DNA of 64,000 bases from Thaumasiovibrio occultus (GCA_019703815.1 AP023053.1:1226995-1290994); one strand, 5' to 3'; shown: positions 1-9,222, numbered from the stretch's first letter. Notes: generated from the letters alone by a model not told the origin. Made by a program: numbers and translations.

Positions 1-830
1 ATCAACTGATCATACTGCGCCAACAACCACGCCAACGACAATTGCCCCAAGGTCGCGCCGTATTTTGCGGCGATGGGCTCAAGCAGCGAGAGCAACTGAC
101 GATTGTGATTGATGCTCTCGTCACTGAATCGCTCGTTGGTTTTGCGAAAGTCGTTATCGGCAAACTCACTGTTGCTTTGCAGTTTTCCCGTTAGAAAGCC
201 TCTTCCGAGCGGCGAGTATGCCACCAGCCCAATGCCAAGCTGTTTTAACGTTGGTAAAATGCTGCGCTCTATATCGCGCGTCCAGAGCGAATATTCGGTT
301 TGCAGCGCCGATACGGGAAACACCGCGTGCGCTCGCGTTAAGGTCGCGGCCGACACTTCACACAATCCCACATGGGCAATCTTCCCTTCTTTCACCAAAT
401 CGGCCAAACATGCCATGCTCTGCTCGATATCCTCGGCCACAACGCGGTGCAGATAAAATAGATCAATCTGCTCAACTTCTAAACGTGCAAGCGCGTTGTC
501 GCATGATTGTCGAATATACGCAGGCGTATTATCGATACTGCGGGCGTAAGCTTGATCAGCCGCGCGTACAATGCCGCACTTGGTCGCCACTTTCACTTGC
601 TGGCGTTGGGTGCTGGACAATTTCGATAAATAACGGCCAATCAAGGCTTCGTTGTGACCGCGACCGTACAGATCTGCGGTGTCGATGAAATTCACACCCA
701 GCTCTAACAGCTGCTCTAATAGCGCCAACGACTGTTTGTCATCCGTCTCGCCGTAAAACTCGCTCAATCCCATCGCGCCATAACCAATTTCACTTACGCT
801 TAAGCCTGTCGCTAACTCTCTTTGTTTCAT
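1..830 (-). CDS. Aldo/keto reductase, C-terminus cut by the window edge
   Basis: Cytosolic NADPH-dependent aldo/keto reductase (TIM barrel). About 276 residues are present; the family usually has about 330, so the C-terminal end lies outside the window. The start ATG is at 830-828, preceded by GGAGAG. The protein opens with MKQRELATGLSVSEIGYGAM. The AKR active-site residues are visible: Asp and Tyr in NFIDTADLYG, Lys in VATKCG and His in DLFYLHR. YSPLGRGFLTG is the usual barrel motif of the YakC/PLP-type subgroup. No partner gene is visible, and the next gene downstream is beyond the edge. The substrate cannot be inferred. The fold assignment is strong and the specific reaction is unknown. 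Confidence 0.9.
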   Translation of the reverse strand, partial: MKQRELATGLSVSEIGYGAMGLSEFYGETDDKQSLALLEQLLELGVNFIDTADLYGRGHNEALIGRYLSKLSSTQRQQVKVATKCGIVRAADQAYARSIDNTPAYIRQSCDNALARLEVEQIDLFYLHRVVAEDIEQSMACLADLVKEGKIAHVGLCEVSAATLTRAHAVFPVSALQTEYSLWTRDIERSILPTLKQLGIGLVAYSPLGRGFLTGKLQSNSEFADNDFRKTNERFSDESINHNRQLLSLLEPIAAKYGATLGQLSLAWLLAQYDQL

Positions 831-1060
831 GTTTTCTCTCCTTCACCCTGTAATAAGGCGCGTTCACTTGATGAGAAGAAACTAGCACCGGCGGCGAGCG
901 CGCAGAATTGCTTTTCCGGTAATTCAAAAAAGGTATCAATAAAAGGAATGGGCAAACTCAAGTGAGTGAACGCTAACCAAGAGCAGAACACCGCGAGACA
1001 GTAAGAGTGAGCGGTGAGAGTAGTGGGGAACGAGAAAAAAATAGATTCACGCGCACAAAA

Positions 1061-1081
1061 AAGCCCTCACTTGGAGGGCTT
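1061..1081 (-). terminator. Rho-independent terminator of the DUF5718-type gene
   Basis: AAGCCCTC pairs with GAGGGCTT across a 5-base loop. On the minus strand it is followed by six T residues. It lies 20 bases past the stop of the minus-strand gene ending at 1102. Confidence 0.8.
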
Positions 1082-1101
1082 GGCAAACCGATAGTGCGAT
1101 G

Positions 1102-1932
1102 TTATTTCACCAACTGAATGGTGCTCGACATACCGGCTTGTTTCAGGTTGTCGGCTTCGGCAAACGTGCGAATTTGCTCTGGGGTGTACAGCGCGCTGTC
1201 ATACACCACTACCATGCTGGTGTCGCCGCGCTCTAAGAAATGCGTTTCACCGTACGGGGTGTAACGGGTAGCGCCAACCGCCATCAAGATTTGCGCAGGG
1301 TAACCGGCTTGTTTGATCAGGGCGCTAATGTTCTCTTTCGGGCCAACATCTTCTTGGTTGTTCAAACGATCCATCACCCAATCTAGCAAGGTGTCGTAGA
1401 AGTAGGTGTACTCAGAGACCGGGCTGTCTTCGCCATAGGTGTGCAGCTCATCACCACGCTTATGGAAACTTGCGATATGGAAACGGTCAATTGCTTCACC
1501 ACGCGCAAAGCGTTCAATATCGATCAGCTGGTTTGCTAACCCTTTTGAAGCATCGCCCCAGTTTTTCTTTTCACTGATCTTGTTGGCATTTGGGCGACGA
1601 ATTGAGCAGTCGTTAAACGCGCCAAATTTCACTGGGGTAAGACCCACCACTTGACCGTTGTCGTATGTCACATCACACAACATCGCCATTTCCGGCTCAA
1701 TTTGCAGGTTTTGAATTTCTGCCGGTAAACGAGTTTCATCGTGGCTCAATGGAAAGTGGCCGATAAAGGTATCGGTTTTGTTCGGGACATAAATCGGAAA
1801 TACCGCTTGCGGTACATTGATGTCGCCCTGCGCGTGTTGCGCGAAATCGGCTTCTTCACCCGCTTGTTTTAAGTGACCAGCAAAGTTACCCGCCACACCG
1901 ACAACCATTACGTTTTTAAGTTCGTTCATCAT
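1102..1932 (-). CDS. DUF5718-like family protein
   Basis: A soluble protein of about 276 residues with no signal peptide or membrane segment. The N-terminus has GVAGNFAGHLKQAG and the centre has NLQIEPEMAMLCDVTY, then FNDCSIRRPNANKISEKKNWG and DTLLDWVMDRLN. I recognise this pattern as DUF5718 (from memory, moderately sure); no reaction is established for it. The IEPE and FNDCS stretches recall metal-site segments of fumarylacetoacetate-hydrolase-like folds, but that is inference. The start is ambiguous: ATGs at 1932 and 1929 both follow GGAA by 12-15 bases, and a TTG at 1950 is also in frame but lacks a ribosome site. The gene ends in a good terminator. A possible broken small gene sits immediately upstream on the same strand (1972-2071). 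Confidence 0.75.
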   Translation of the reverse strand: MMNELKNVMVVGVAGNFAGHLKQAGEEADFAQHAQGDINVPQAVFPIYVPNKTDTFIGHFPLSHDETRLPAEIQNLQIEPEMAMLCDVTYDNGQVVGLTPVKFGAFNDCSIRRPNANKISEKKNWGDASKGLANQLIDIERFARGEAIDRFHIASFHKRGDELHTYGEDSPVSEYTYFYDTLLDWVMDRLNNQEDVGPKENISALIKQAGYPAQILMAVGATRYTPYGETHFLERGDTSMVVVYDSALYTPEQIRTFAEADNLKQAGMSSTIQLVK

Positions 1933-1971
1933 GACTGTTATCAGTTCCAAATCGTTGTATTGATGAGTTTG

Positions 1972-2071
1972 TTATTCGCCTTGGCTGCGAGGTTTACCGT
2001 AGCGATAGAACATCAAACCGGTGCAGCCAACACCAAGCAGTCAGGATAATGGCAAAAACTGTTATGTGCAT
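1972..2071 (-). pseudogene. Possible frameshifted small membrane protein (about 32 residues)
   Basis: On the minus strand an ATG at 2071 opens MHITVFAIIL, and the frame then leaves a plausible protein. If the base at 2041 is skipped, the reading continues LLGVGCTGLMFYRYGKPRSQ to a TAA at 1974-1972. The joined 32-residue product would be a single membrane helix with a basic tail. GGGAG abuts the ATG with no spacer, which is a poor ribosome site. It ends 40 bases before the DUF5718-type start, so the two could be an operon. It may be a real frameshift, a sequencing error or chance. Confidence 0.3.
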
Positions 2072-2364
2072 CTCCCAAATCAACAAATTCAATGTTTATT
2101 AAGGATTATATAAATAGAATCTATGGAAACACGATTTCCCTTAATGGGGGGAGTGAACAATTCCCCGTCACCGATGTCGAACAGTTCTCTCATTGGATTT
2201 CATTAAATTTTTGGGAATTAGCACGTAAAGTCCTCTTTGTAAGTTCGTTGAGGCACGGAAAAAATTTGAATAAAGTTCACTTAAAATTCTATTGCATATG
2301 ACTTCCCATAGAGACCTCTTCACAATTCGGGTCGAAGTGAACGCACTTATGAAGGTAAACCACC
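2072..2364. other. Intergenic region upstream of the Bat/MoxR operon
   Basis: AT-rich gap between the minus-strand genes and the MoxR operon. It should contain promoters for both directions. I see no convincing gene in it: a 69-codon open frame on the plus strand from 2092 has no ribosome site and no protein-like composition. No clear operator palindrome was found. Confidence 0.5.
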
Positions 2365-3333
2365 ATGCAAGACAATGCGCTATCTAGCATTTTTCAAACA
2401 CTCAGTCGTTATCTGGAATCGCAAGTTGTTGGTCAACCAGATTTAGTAAAACAGCTTTTAATTGCTTTGCTGGCCGATGGTCACATTCTGGTCGAAGGTC
2501 CACCGGGGCTGGCAAAAACCCGTGCTGTGAAAATTCTCGCTAGCTGCATTGAAGGCAGTTTCCACCGCCTGCAATTCACGCCCGATCTGCTTCCTGCCGA
2601 TTTGACTGGTACGGATGTGTATCGCCCAGAAAACGGCAGTTTCGAATTCCAAGCCGGACCGATTTTCCACTCGCTAATTTTGGCCGATGAAATCAACCGT
2701 GCACCGGCAAAAGTGCAATCGGCAATGCTTGAAGCCATGGCGGAAAAGCAGATCACCGTAGGCAAGACCACCTATACCCTGCCGGACTTGTTCTTGGTGA
2801 TGGCAACGCAAAACCCGATCGAACAAGAAGGCACCTACCCGCTGCCTGAAGCGCAGCTCGACCGTTTCTTGTTGCAACTGAAGGTCGATTACCCAGATGC
2901 GAACAGTGAGCTGGAGATCTTACGCCTCAACCGTGGTGAAGCGCTCGGCGTGCAAAGTGAAGAGCCCGCGCGTCTTACCGAAAACGATATTTTCGCTGCG
3001 CGTAAACAAGTGCTCGAAATGCACATGTCGGAAGAAGTGGAGCAGTACATCATCCGTTTAGTGATGGCGACCCGCCAGCCTGAGCGCTACGATCCATCCC
3101 TTGCCAGCTGGCTACAAATGGGCGTGAGTCCGCGTGCAACCTTGGCGCTGGATCGCTGTGCCCGCGCATACGCATGGCTTGATGGCCGTGATTTCGTAAC
3201 GCCGGCCGATGTCATGGCGATGGCTCATCCCGTATTGCGCCACCGTTTGCTGCGCAGCTATGAAGCACAAGCAGAAGGCATTCAAAGCGATCAGATCATT
3301 GATAACTTGTTAGAGTGGGTAACATGCGCATGA
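2365..3333 (+). CDS. MoxR-family AAA+ ATPase
   Basis: A MoxR-type AAA+ ATPase of 322 residues, the usual length. Walker A is GPPGLAKT (about residue 45) and Walker B is LADEINRAP (about residue 108), followed by the sensor segment MATQNPIEQEGTYPLPEAQLD. The C-terminal lid with GVSPRATLALDRCARAYAWL is typical. MoxR ATPases act as chaperone-like factors that activate VWA-domain metal-binding proteins. Two such proteins are encoded downstream in the same operon, along with DUF58 and BatD. The start is the ATG at 2365. The stop overlaps the next gene, which implies translational coupling. The client substrate is not identifiable. Confidence 0.95.
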   Translation: MQDNALSSIFQTLSRYLESQVVGQPDLVKQLLIALLADGHILVEGPPGLAKTRAVKILASCIEGSFHRLQFTPDLLPADLTGTDVYRPENGSFEFQAGPIFHSLILADEINRAPAKVQSAMLEAMAEKQITVGKTTYTLPDLFLVMATQNPIEQEGTYPLPEAQLDRFLLQLKVDYPDANSELEILRLNRGEALGVQSEEPARLTENDIFAARKQVLEMHMSEEVEQYIIRLVMATRQPERYDPSLASWLQMGVSPRATLALDRCARAYAWLDGRDFVTPADVMAMAHPVLRHRLLRSYEAQAEGIQSDQIIDNLLEWVTCA

Positions 3334-4271
3334 TCCTGCCTGCGCACAGTGACGGCATTACTTTGTCACTGGCAGAGTTGGTCCATTATCAACAACAATC
3401 CGTCCGCTGGGTGCCACCGGCTAAAAGCATCTGGTCACACTTGAGTGGCCAGCATGTCAGCCGCATGAAAGGCCGAGGGATGGATTTTACCGAAGTCCGT
3501 CCCTATCAACAGGGCGATGATATTCGCACCATTGATTGGCGCATCACGGCGCGCACCGGTAAGCCTCACACCAAACTGTTTACTGAAGAGCGTGAATATC
3601 CGGTGATGTTGGCGATTGATCTGTCGGCGGGGATGCAATTTGGTACCCAGTTGCTGTACAAATCGGTACAAGCGGCACACATGGCGAGCCTGTTGTGCTG
3701 GCTGGCGATCGAAAATCGCGACCGCATTGGTGCGGTGGTAATTGGCGGCGATAGCGTGCGCGATTGCCCACCGACCGGCCACCACCAAGGGCCGCTGCGC
3801 ATTTTTAATGTGATGCAACAGGTGCAAAAGCAGACGCAACAACAGCTTGCCGAAAACCCTGACGCGCTGCTGCGTGAAGGCAAAGAAGTGTTTTCCAAAG
3901 CGATCGGCCAATTACATCAACTGTGTCCGAAAGGCAGTGACATCGTGATCATCAGCGATTTCTACCACCTCAGCCCGCAAGTCGAGAAACGCCTTAAACA
4001 GCTGGCGCAGCACAACCGTCTGCGTTTGGTGAACATTTACGATCCGCTTGAGCTCGGCGAAACCGCTTTTCGTGGCCGCAGTTGGCTCAGCGATTTCAAA
4101 CAAACCGTGCAAGTCAGTTTTGGTCAAGCCTCCACGCGTGATGCGCTGTCGAGCCACTATCGTCAACATCAAGACACGCTTAAACAGCTCGCGACCAAAG
4201 TCCGCGCACCGATCTATTCTCTCTCTGCGGGACAGGAGTTGCTCGATCAACTAGGAGGCCGTCGTGGATAA
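3324..4271 (+). CDS. DUF58 domain-containing protein
   Basis: Second gene of the MoxR operon, about 315 residues. The diagnostic DUF58 stretch is visible: GRGMDFTEVRPYQQGDDIRT followed by IDWRITARTGKPHTK. After it comes a degenerate VWA-like part with LAIDLSAGMQFG and a later IVIISDFYHLSP. DUF58 proteins are near-constant partners of MoxR ATPases and VWA proteins; their biochemical role is unknown. Three starts are possible: GTG 3315, ATG 3324 and ATG 3330. I prefer 3324 (GAG about 9 bases upstream). All of them overlap the moxR stop. The 3' end overlaps the next start by 8 bases. Probably cytoplasmic. Confidence 0.9.
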   Translation: MRMILPAHSDGITLSLAELVHYQQQSVRWVPPAKSIWSHLSGQHVSRMKGRGMDFTEVRPYQQGDDIRTIDWRITARTGKPHTKLFTEEREYPVMLAIDLSAGMQFGTQLLYKSVQAAHMASLLCWLAIENRDRIGAVVIGGDSVRDCPPTGHHQGPLRIFNVMQQVQKQTQQQLAENPDALLREGKEVFSKAIGQLHQLCPKGSDIVIISDFYHLSPQVEKRLKQLAQHNRLRLVNIYDPLELGETAFRGRSWLSDFKQTVQVSFGQASTRDALSSHYRQHQDTLKQLATKVRAPIYSLSAGQELLDQLGGRRG

Positions 4272-4716
4272 ACCGCTGGATCTCGCCCCGCTTGATCTGC
4301 CTGTCGCGCCAAGCTTGTGGCCTTTACCGCCTATGGCATGGCTAACACTGGCGCTGTTTATTGTGGTGATCGCCGCGATCACTTGGGCGTGGGTACGTCA
4401 TTACCAAAAAAACCGCTATCGCCACGAAGCGCTGCAGTTACTCAAGCAACTGTCATCACAACCTAACATGGTTGAGCTCAACCGCTTACTTCGCCGCGTC
4501 GCGCTCAGCGCATTCTCTCGACCGCAAGTCGCCAACCTCACTGGTAAAGTCTGGCTCGATTGGCTCGATAGCCAACTGGCGAGCCCGCAGTTTCAGCCGA
4601 TGAGCTCGTGGTGGGACAGCGCCTTATACCAAGGCTATCAACCGACTGAACAAGAATGGGCTCAAGCCAGCGCCGCTGCCCAACACTGGATCCGTAATGT
4701 GAGGTCTTCGCGGTGA
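4264..4716 (+). CDS. DUF4381 domain-containing membrane protein
   Basis: A 150-residue protein starting at GTG 4264 with a strong AGGAGG at 4254-4259. One membrane helix lies at about residues 20-45 (MAWLTLALFIVVIAAITWAW). A cytoplasmic domain with LNRLLRRVALSAFSR and GKVWLDWLDS follows, which is the DUF4381 pattern. This family occurs only as a small membrane component of MoxR/VWA (Bat-like) operons. Here it sits between DUF58 and the first VWA gene and overlaps both, so it is presumably made in stoichiometric amounts with them. No enzymatic role is known. Confidence 0.85.
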   Translation: MDKPLDLAPLDLPVAPSLWPLPPMAWLTLALFIVVIAAITWAWVRHYQKNRYRHEALQLLKQLSSQPNMVELNRLLRRVALSAFSRPQVANLTGKVWLDWLDSQLASPQFQPMSSWWDSALYQGYQPTEQEWAQASAAAQHWIRNVRSSR

Positions 4717-5678
4717 TTGAATTTGAACACCTTTGGGCACTGCTGTTATTGCCACTGCCCCTGATCGCCAGAGCGTTACTGCCGATCGTCCAACCCGCTG
4801 CGACTCTTCGTTTGCCAAGCCTACCGACAGGCTTAAACGATATTCGCAGTGTCAGTCGCCTGCCGCTCGTGCTGCTCGTGCTGCTGTGGATCAGCCTCGT
4901 TACCGCACTGGCGCGCCCTATTTGGCTCGGTGAGCCAGTTACCCTGCCTTCTGAACACCGCGATGTAATGTTAGTGGTCGACTTGTCTGGCTCGATGGAA
5001 ATCGATGACATGAAAGACAAACAAGGCAACGCGATCAATCGCTTAGAAGCGGTAAAACTGGTATTGCAAGAGTTTGTCGAGCAACGCGAAGGCGATCGCC
5101 TCGGGATGGTGGTATTTGCCGATCACGCCTATTTGCATACCCCACTCACCCGCGATATCGACAGCTTGTCAGGCCAAATCAAACAGCTGCTGCTGGGTCT
5201 TGTCGGCAGTAAAACTGCGATTGGTGAAGGGTTAGCGGTCGCGACCAAAACCTTTATTGATAACGACGCACCGCAACGGGTGATCATCTTGCTCAGTGAC
5301 GGTGAAAACAACGTCGGCCATATCAATCCCATCGAAGCGGCTGAATTAGCCGCCAAGCGCGACGTGACCGTGTACACCATCGGGATGGGCGCAGACACCG
5401 CTTATGTCGATACCTTGTTTGGCCGCCAACTGATGAACCCATCGAAAGATCTCGATGAGCACACGCTCAGTAAAGTGGCTGAAATCGCCAATGGCCGTTA
5501 TTTCCGTGCGCGCAGCCGTGAAGAGTTAGCGCAGATCTATGACGTGATCAACGAGCTGGAAGCGATTTCCCAATCCGATGAAGCGTGGCGTCCGCGTACC
5601 GATCTGTTCCAATACCCGCTCTTTGCCGCGATGCTGTTTGGCCTAGTGCTAGCAAATTATCGGAGACGTCATGGTTAG
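4713..5678 (+). CDS. VWA domain membrane protein (BatA-like)
   Basis: A 321-residue membrane-anchored von Willebrand A protein starting at GTG 4713, overlapping the previous stop. Hydrophobic segments lie near residues 5-25, 50-68 and 298-314. Between them is a VWA domain with an intact MIDAS motif, D90-L-S92-G-S94 in VVDLSGSMEID, followed by the MIDAS Thr in TPLTRD and Asp in LLSDGENN. The metal-binding site therefore looks functional. The BatA class is proposed to be periplasmic- or membrane-facing and activated by MoxR. The C-terminus overlaps the next VWA gene by 8 bases. Confidence 0.92.
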   Translation: MIEFEHLWALLLLPLPLIARALLPIVQPAATLRLPSLPTGLNDIRSVSRLPLVLLVLLWISLVTALARPIWLGEPVTLPSEHRDVMLVVDLSGSMEIDDMKDKQGNAINRLEAVKLVLQEFVEQREGDRLGMVVFADHAYLHTPLTRDIDSLSGQIKQLLLGLVGSKTAIGEGLAVATKTFIDNDAPQRVIILLSDGENNVGHINPIEAAELAAKRDVTVYTIGMGADTAYVDTLFGRQLMNPSKDLDEHTLSKVAEIANGRYFRARSREELAQIYDVINELEAISQSDEAWRPRTDLFQYPLFAAMLFGLVLANYRRRHG

Positions 5679-7536
5679 TTTTATCTCCCCTTATTGGTTG
5701 CTGGGTTTGCTTATTAGCCCATTGATTGTGTTGGTGTTTCGCAAGGCGCAACAGCAAGTGTTAATCGCGCCCCACTTACAACAAGGTGCGACGGCCACTC
5801 GCCGTTATGCTGGCATTGTTCCCGCCATCGCATGGAGCTTGGCGGTGATTGCGCTATCGGGGCCTAACTGGCGCCAGCAAGAAGTACCTCTGCTGCGTAT
5901 CGATCAAGCCCGGGTGTTTGTGCTCGATATGTCGTTGTCGATGACGGGGACCGATCTCAAACCAAGCCGCAATCAGCAAGCGATCTATAAAATGACTGAC
6001 CTGATCAAAGGCTTAGATGGCGGCTACACCGCGTTGGTGGCGTACACCAATGCAGGCTATGTCGTCAGCCCAATGACTCACGATACGGTTAGCATTCTCA
6101 ACCACTTACCGCAGCTGTCGCCTACCCTGATGCCCACCTTTGGTAAAGATGCGGCCACTGGGATAGAAAGCGCCATCGAGCTGCTGCAACAATCGCAGTT
6201 TAACCACGGCCAAATCGTGCTGGTGACGTCAGGGGTGAGCGAGAAAGAAGCGGCGAAAATTGACCAAATTATTCGTCAAACGCCTTATTCGCTCTCCACT
6301 TATGCAATGAGCACCACCGAAGGCAGCACTTTGACCCGCCCCGACGGCAGCATGCTGACGGACCAAAACGGTCATCCGGTATTTTCGCGTTTAGTGCCGA
6401 GCCGCTTAAGCCAACTTGCCGCGAGTCACGACGGGATCTTCACCGCCTACCAAGCGAGCAACGCCGACATTGATAGCCTACTGCCGATGCTCAACGAAAC
6501 GCTGACCACGGAATCGATTGAAAGTGACGACAACAAAACCTCTTCCATGGTGATCAACGATGGCTACTGGTTGTTATGGCCAATCGCCCTACTGGCGCTG
6601 TTTGCCTTCCGTCGCGGCGTCATTGTGTCTCTGGTTTTGGTCACAACGCTCACCATTGGCGAACCCCTGCACGCGAGCGAGGAGCTGGAGCTACCCGCAC
6701 CAACCATCAATCCGTTGCAAGGCCAACTGTGGGAAAACAACGAGGTCAAAGCCTACCGCCAATACCAAGAGCAAGACTTCACCAGTGCGGCTGCGCACTT
6801 TGAAGATCCTGCATGGAAAGGCGCAGCGGCCTATGAAGCCGGTGATTATCAAGGTGCGATTGACGCCTATTCCACCATCAAAGATGGCTCGGCCGATTAC
6901 AACCTTGCCAACGCCTTAGCGCAAAACCAGCAATTTGAAGAGGCGATTGAGAAATACCGCGAGTTCCTTGAACGTCACCCTGACCACGCCAATGCCAAGC
7001 AAAACCTCGCCACGGTTGAAGCGCTGAAAGAAGAGCAAGAAAAGCAAAACAGCGAGCAGCAAGGTCAAGAAGGCGATGAGTCGCAATCAGGTGATCAACA
7101 AGACGGTCAAAATCAGCAGAGCGATCAAGGCCAATCGAGCGAGCAGCAAGATCAGCAGAGCCAAGATCAGAGTCAGTCGCAGCAAGATCAATCACAGCAA
7201 GGCCAGTCACAGCAAAGCCAATCGTCACAAGACGAGGCCACGCAACGTGAAGAGCAACAAGCCGAGCAGGATGAAAGCCAAGACGGCGAAGCGCAAGATG
7301 AGCAGACGGAACAAGACGCCGAAACTTCCAGTGACCAGCAAAGCGCTGAAGAAACCGACGAGCAGACCGAACAACAAAATGAGGCGATGAGCCAAAGTGG
7401 CGACGTGGAAGAGACCGATCCGGTGCTCAACAAACTGAACCAGTTACCCGATCATCGCGATTTATTGCTTCGCAATCAGTTGCGATTGCAAGCCATCAAG
7501 CAACGTACACCCAACCAACAGAACATTGAGTGGTAA
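5671..7536 (+). CDS. VWA–TPR fusion (BatB/BatC-like) with Gln/Ser/Asp-rich tail
   Basis: A 621-residue fusion of what are two genes (batB, batC) in some bacteria. Order: membrane helices at about 5-23 and 48-64; VWA domain with MIDAS D86-M-S88-L-S90; helices at about 295-330; TPR-like repeats at about 375-450 (GDYQGAIDAYSTI, QFEEAIEKYREFLERHPDHA); then about 125 residues of Gln/Ser/Asp/Glu-rich low complexity. A short ordered end, LNKLNQLPDHRDLLLRNQLR, closes it. The tail is encoded by a CAG/CAA/GAT-biased tract at about 7030-7400. TPRs may dock BatD or the VWA partner; the tail is likely disordered. The start ATG at 5671 overlaps the BatA gene. Confidence 0.9.
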   Translation: MVSFISPYWLLGLLISPLIVLVFRKAQQQVLIAPHLQQGATATRRYAGIVPAIAWSLAVIALSGPNWRQQEVPLLRIDQARVFVLDMSLSMTGTDLKPSRNQQAIYKMTDLIKGLDGGYTALVAYTNAGYVVSPMTHDTVSILNHLPQLSPTLMPTFGKDAATGIESAIELLQQSQFNHGQIVLVTSGVSEKEAAKIDQIIRQTPYSLSTYAMSTTEGSTLTRPDGSMLTDQNGHPVFSRLVPSRLSQLAASHDGIFTAYQASNADIDSLLPMLNETLTTESIESDDNKTSSMVINDGYWLLWPIALLALFAFRRGVIVSLVLVTTLTIGEPLHASEELELPAPTINPLQGQLWENNEVKAYRQYQEQDFTSAAAHFEDPAWKGAAAYEAGDYQGAIDAYSTIKDGSADYNLANALAQNQQFEEAIEKYREFLERHPDHANAKQNLATVEALKEEQEKQNSEQQGQEGDESQSGDQQDGQNQQSDQGQSSEQQDQQSQDQSQSQQDQSQQGQSQQSQSSQDEATQREEQQAEQDESQDGEAQDEQTEQDAETSSDQQSAEETDEQTEQQNEAMSQSGDVEETDPVLNKLNQLPDHRDLLLRNQLRLQAIKQRTPNQQNIEW

Positions 7537-7541
7537 ACAGC

Positions 7542-9173
7542 ATGCGCAAGAATCTCTCCTTACTCCTCACAAGCTGGTGCCTGGCTTTCTCCGTATGGGC
7601 CAGCGATCTCAGTGTCGAAGCAAGCGTCTCTACCACCGCGTTGGAAGTGGGTAAACCGTTCACCTTGACCGTTAAAGCGGAAGGGGAAAGCCCGCTGCCA
7701 CACATGGAGCTGACCCCGCTGATGGTCGATTTTTATCTGATCGGCGACAGCAACATGGAGCGCGCGTTTAACATTAACGGTAAGCGCACCACCCGCGTTA
7801 TTCGTACGTTGCAGCTGATGCCAAAATCGCCCCAGCTCACTGAAATTCCGCCAATCACGATTGGGCCAGAGCAAACCCAGCCGATCCCGGTCACAGTGAA
7901 CGCCACCGCCAACAACAGTGGCGCAAACGGCGGTGCAGCACGCAACCAGAGCGCGGGCGATCAAAGTGCCACTTCGAAAGACCTGATGGATCCCGACGCG
8001 CAAATGGAACGATTCGGCATTTCGATAGCTGGCGAGATCTCCACCACTGAGCTTTATCCGGGCAGCACCGCAACCTATAAGATGCGGGTTGAGAGCTTGC
8101 ACGGGTTTGGTAACTTTGAGATCTACCGCCCGCAGAACCAGTCGGGTCTGTATGTCGAACTCGCTGATGGACCGAATGAATCCATTGAGATGGTGGACGG
8201 CCAACAGCGCCGTATTCTTGAGGCGGAATTTACCATCTCGATGGACGAGTTTGGCGATCACCTGCTTGAAGGAGCCAGTCTTTACGGCCGCATTGGCGGC
8301 GAGCGTATTGAACTCACCACCGACGACATCAATATCACTGCCTTACGTGCGCCCAAAGGCCACACCGGCCCGTGGATCGCGACCCCGCGCCTAACGTTGA
8401 GCCAAACCTGGACCGGCACCGATGGCGATATTGTTGTTGGCGAGCCGATCACCCGTGTGATCACGCTAAAAATCGATGATTACCGCTCTAGCTTGATGCC
8501 AGAAATCAAGCTTGCCTACCCTGACTCGGTCAGCGTGCATGAAGATAACCCGCAAATCGTGCAGCAGTTCGACGATGCCACGCTAACCTTGCGCCAAGTG
8601 ATCATCCCACGCGAAGCGGGTAGCATCACGTTGCCGGGGCTGGCGGTATCTTGGTACAACACTTACAGCAAAACCACAGAAACGACCCAGTTGGAGAGTT
8701 TAGTGGTCAACGTGAAGGCCGATCCGAACGCCAGCACCGTGCCCGTCGCGGTCGCGCAGCCACGGGTTGAACCAGAAGTGATTGAAGTGTCCGATCCGGG
8801 CTTCTGGCCTTGGCTTACCGCCATCGTCACCGTGCTCTGGCTCGCCACAACCGGCTATTTCGTCAGCGCGCTTCGTCGCCAGCGCCAAGCGCAGCAAGCA
8901 GCGCAACCGGCCGCGACCAAAGCGCCGCAAACGAGTTTGTCGCAAGCATTGGCGGGGAATAATCCTGTGGAAATCCAGAAGGCGTGGAACCGCTTAGATC
9001 CCGAGGTTCGCGACGCTACCAAAAATGAGCTTAACGCCTATCTCGCGGCTTTCTATAGCCCAGAAACCGGCGATGGCGCGAAAGAAAAAGAAGCGCTACA
9101 AGCGGCGATAGCGGCCATTGGCACTCGTGATAATCACGATAAAAGCCACCTCGCGCCGATAGTGCCGAACTAA
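7542..9173 (+). CDS. BatD-family exported protein
   Basis: Last gene of the Bat/MoxR operon, about 543 residues from ATG 7542 (an in-frame GTG at 7530 overlaps the previous gene). A signal peptide covers about residues 1-20 (MRKNLSLLLTSWCLAFSVWA). Beta-rich repeats typical of BatD follow, for example EVGKPFTLTVKAEGES and LYPGSTATYKMRVESLHGFG. A membrane helix near residue 425 (FWPWLTAIVTVLWLATTGYF) and a charged cytoplasmic tail finish it. Family members are called BatD or 'oxygen tolerance' proteins on thin evidence. The whole operon is probably transcribed as one unit ending in the terminator at 9223. Confidence 0.9.
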   Translation: MRKNLSLLLTSWCLAFSVWASDLSVEASVSTTALEVGKPFTLTVKAEGESPLPHMELTPLMVDFYLIGDSNMERAFNINGKRTTRVIRTLQLMPKSPQLTEIPPITIGPEQTQPIPVTVNATANNSGANGGAARNQSAGDQSATSKDLMDPDAQMERFGISIAGEISTTELYPGSTATYKMRVESLHGFGNFEIYRPQNQSGLYVELADGPNESIEMVDGQQRRILEAEFTISMDEFGDHLLEGASLYGRIGGERIELTTDDINITALRAPKGHTGPWIATPRLTLSQTWTGTDGDIVVGEPITRVITLKIDDYRSSLMPEIKLAYPDSVSVHEDNPQIVQQFDDATLTLRQVIIPREAGSITLPGLAVSWYNTYSKTTETTQLESLVVNVKADPNASTVPVAVAQPRVEPEVIEVSDPGFWPWLTAIVTVLWLATTGYFVSALRRQRQAQQAAQPAATKAPQTSLSQALAGNNPVEIQKAWNRLDPEVRDATKNELNAYLAAFYSPETGDGAKEKEALQAAIAAIGTRDNHDKSHLAPIVPN

Positions 9174-9222
9174 CCCTGACAGATCAGGCAAAGCAGGCGC
9201 TCAATCGCCAAGCCCACTTCTC

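Noticed and set aside
2092-2301. 69-codon open frame on the plus strand upstream of moxR
   Set aside because: No ribosome site and a random-looking product. It spans the expected promoter region.
7076-7390. Lys/Arg/Ser-rich open frame inside the VWA–TPR gene
   Set aside because: It is the frame-shifted reading of the CAG/CAA/GAT tract of a clearly coding gene.
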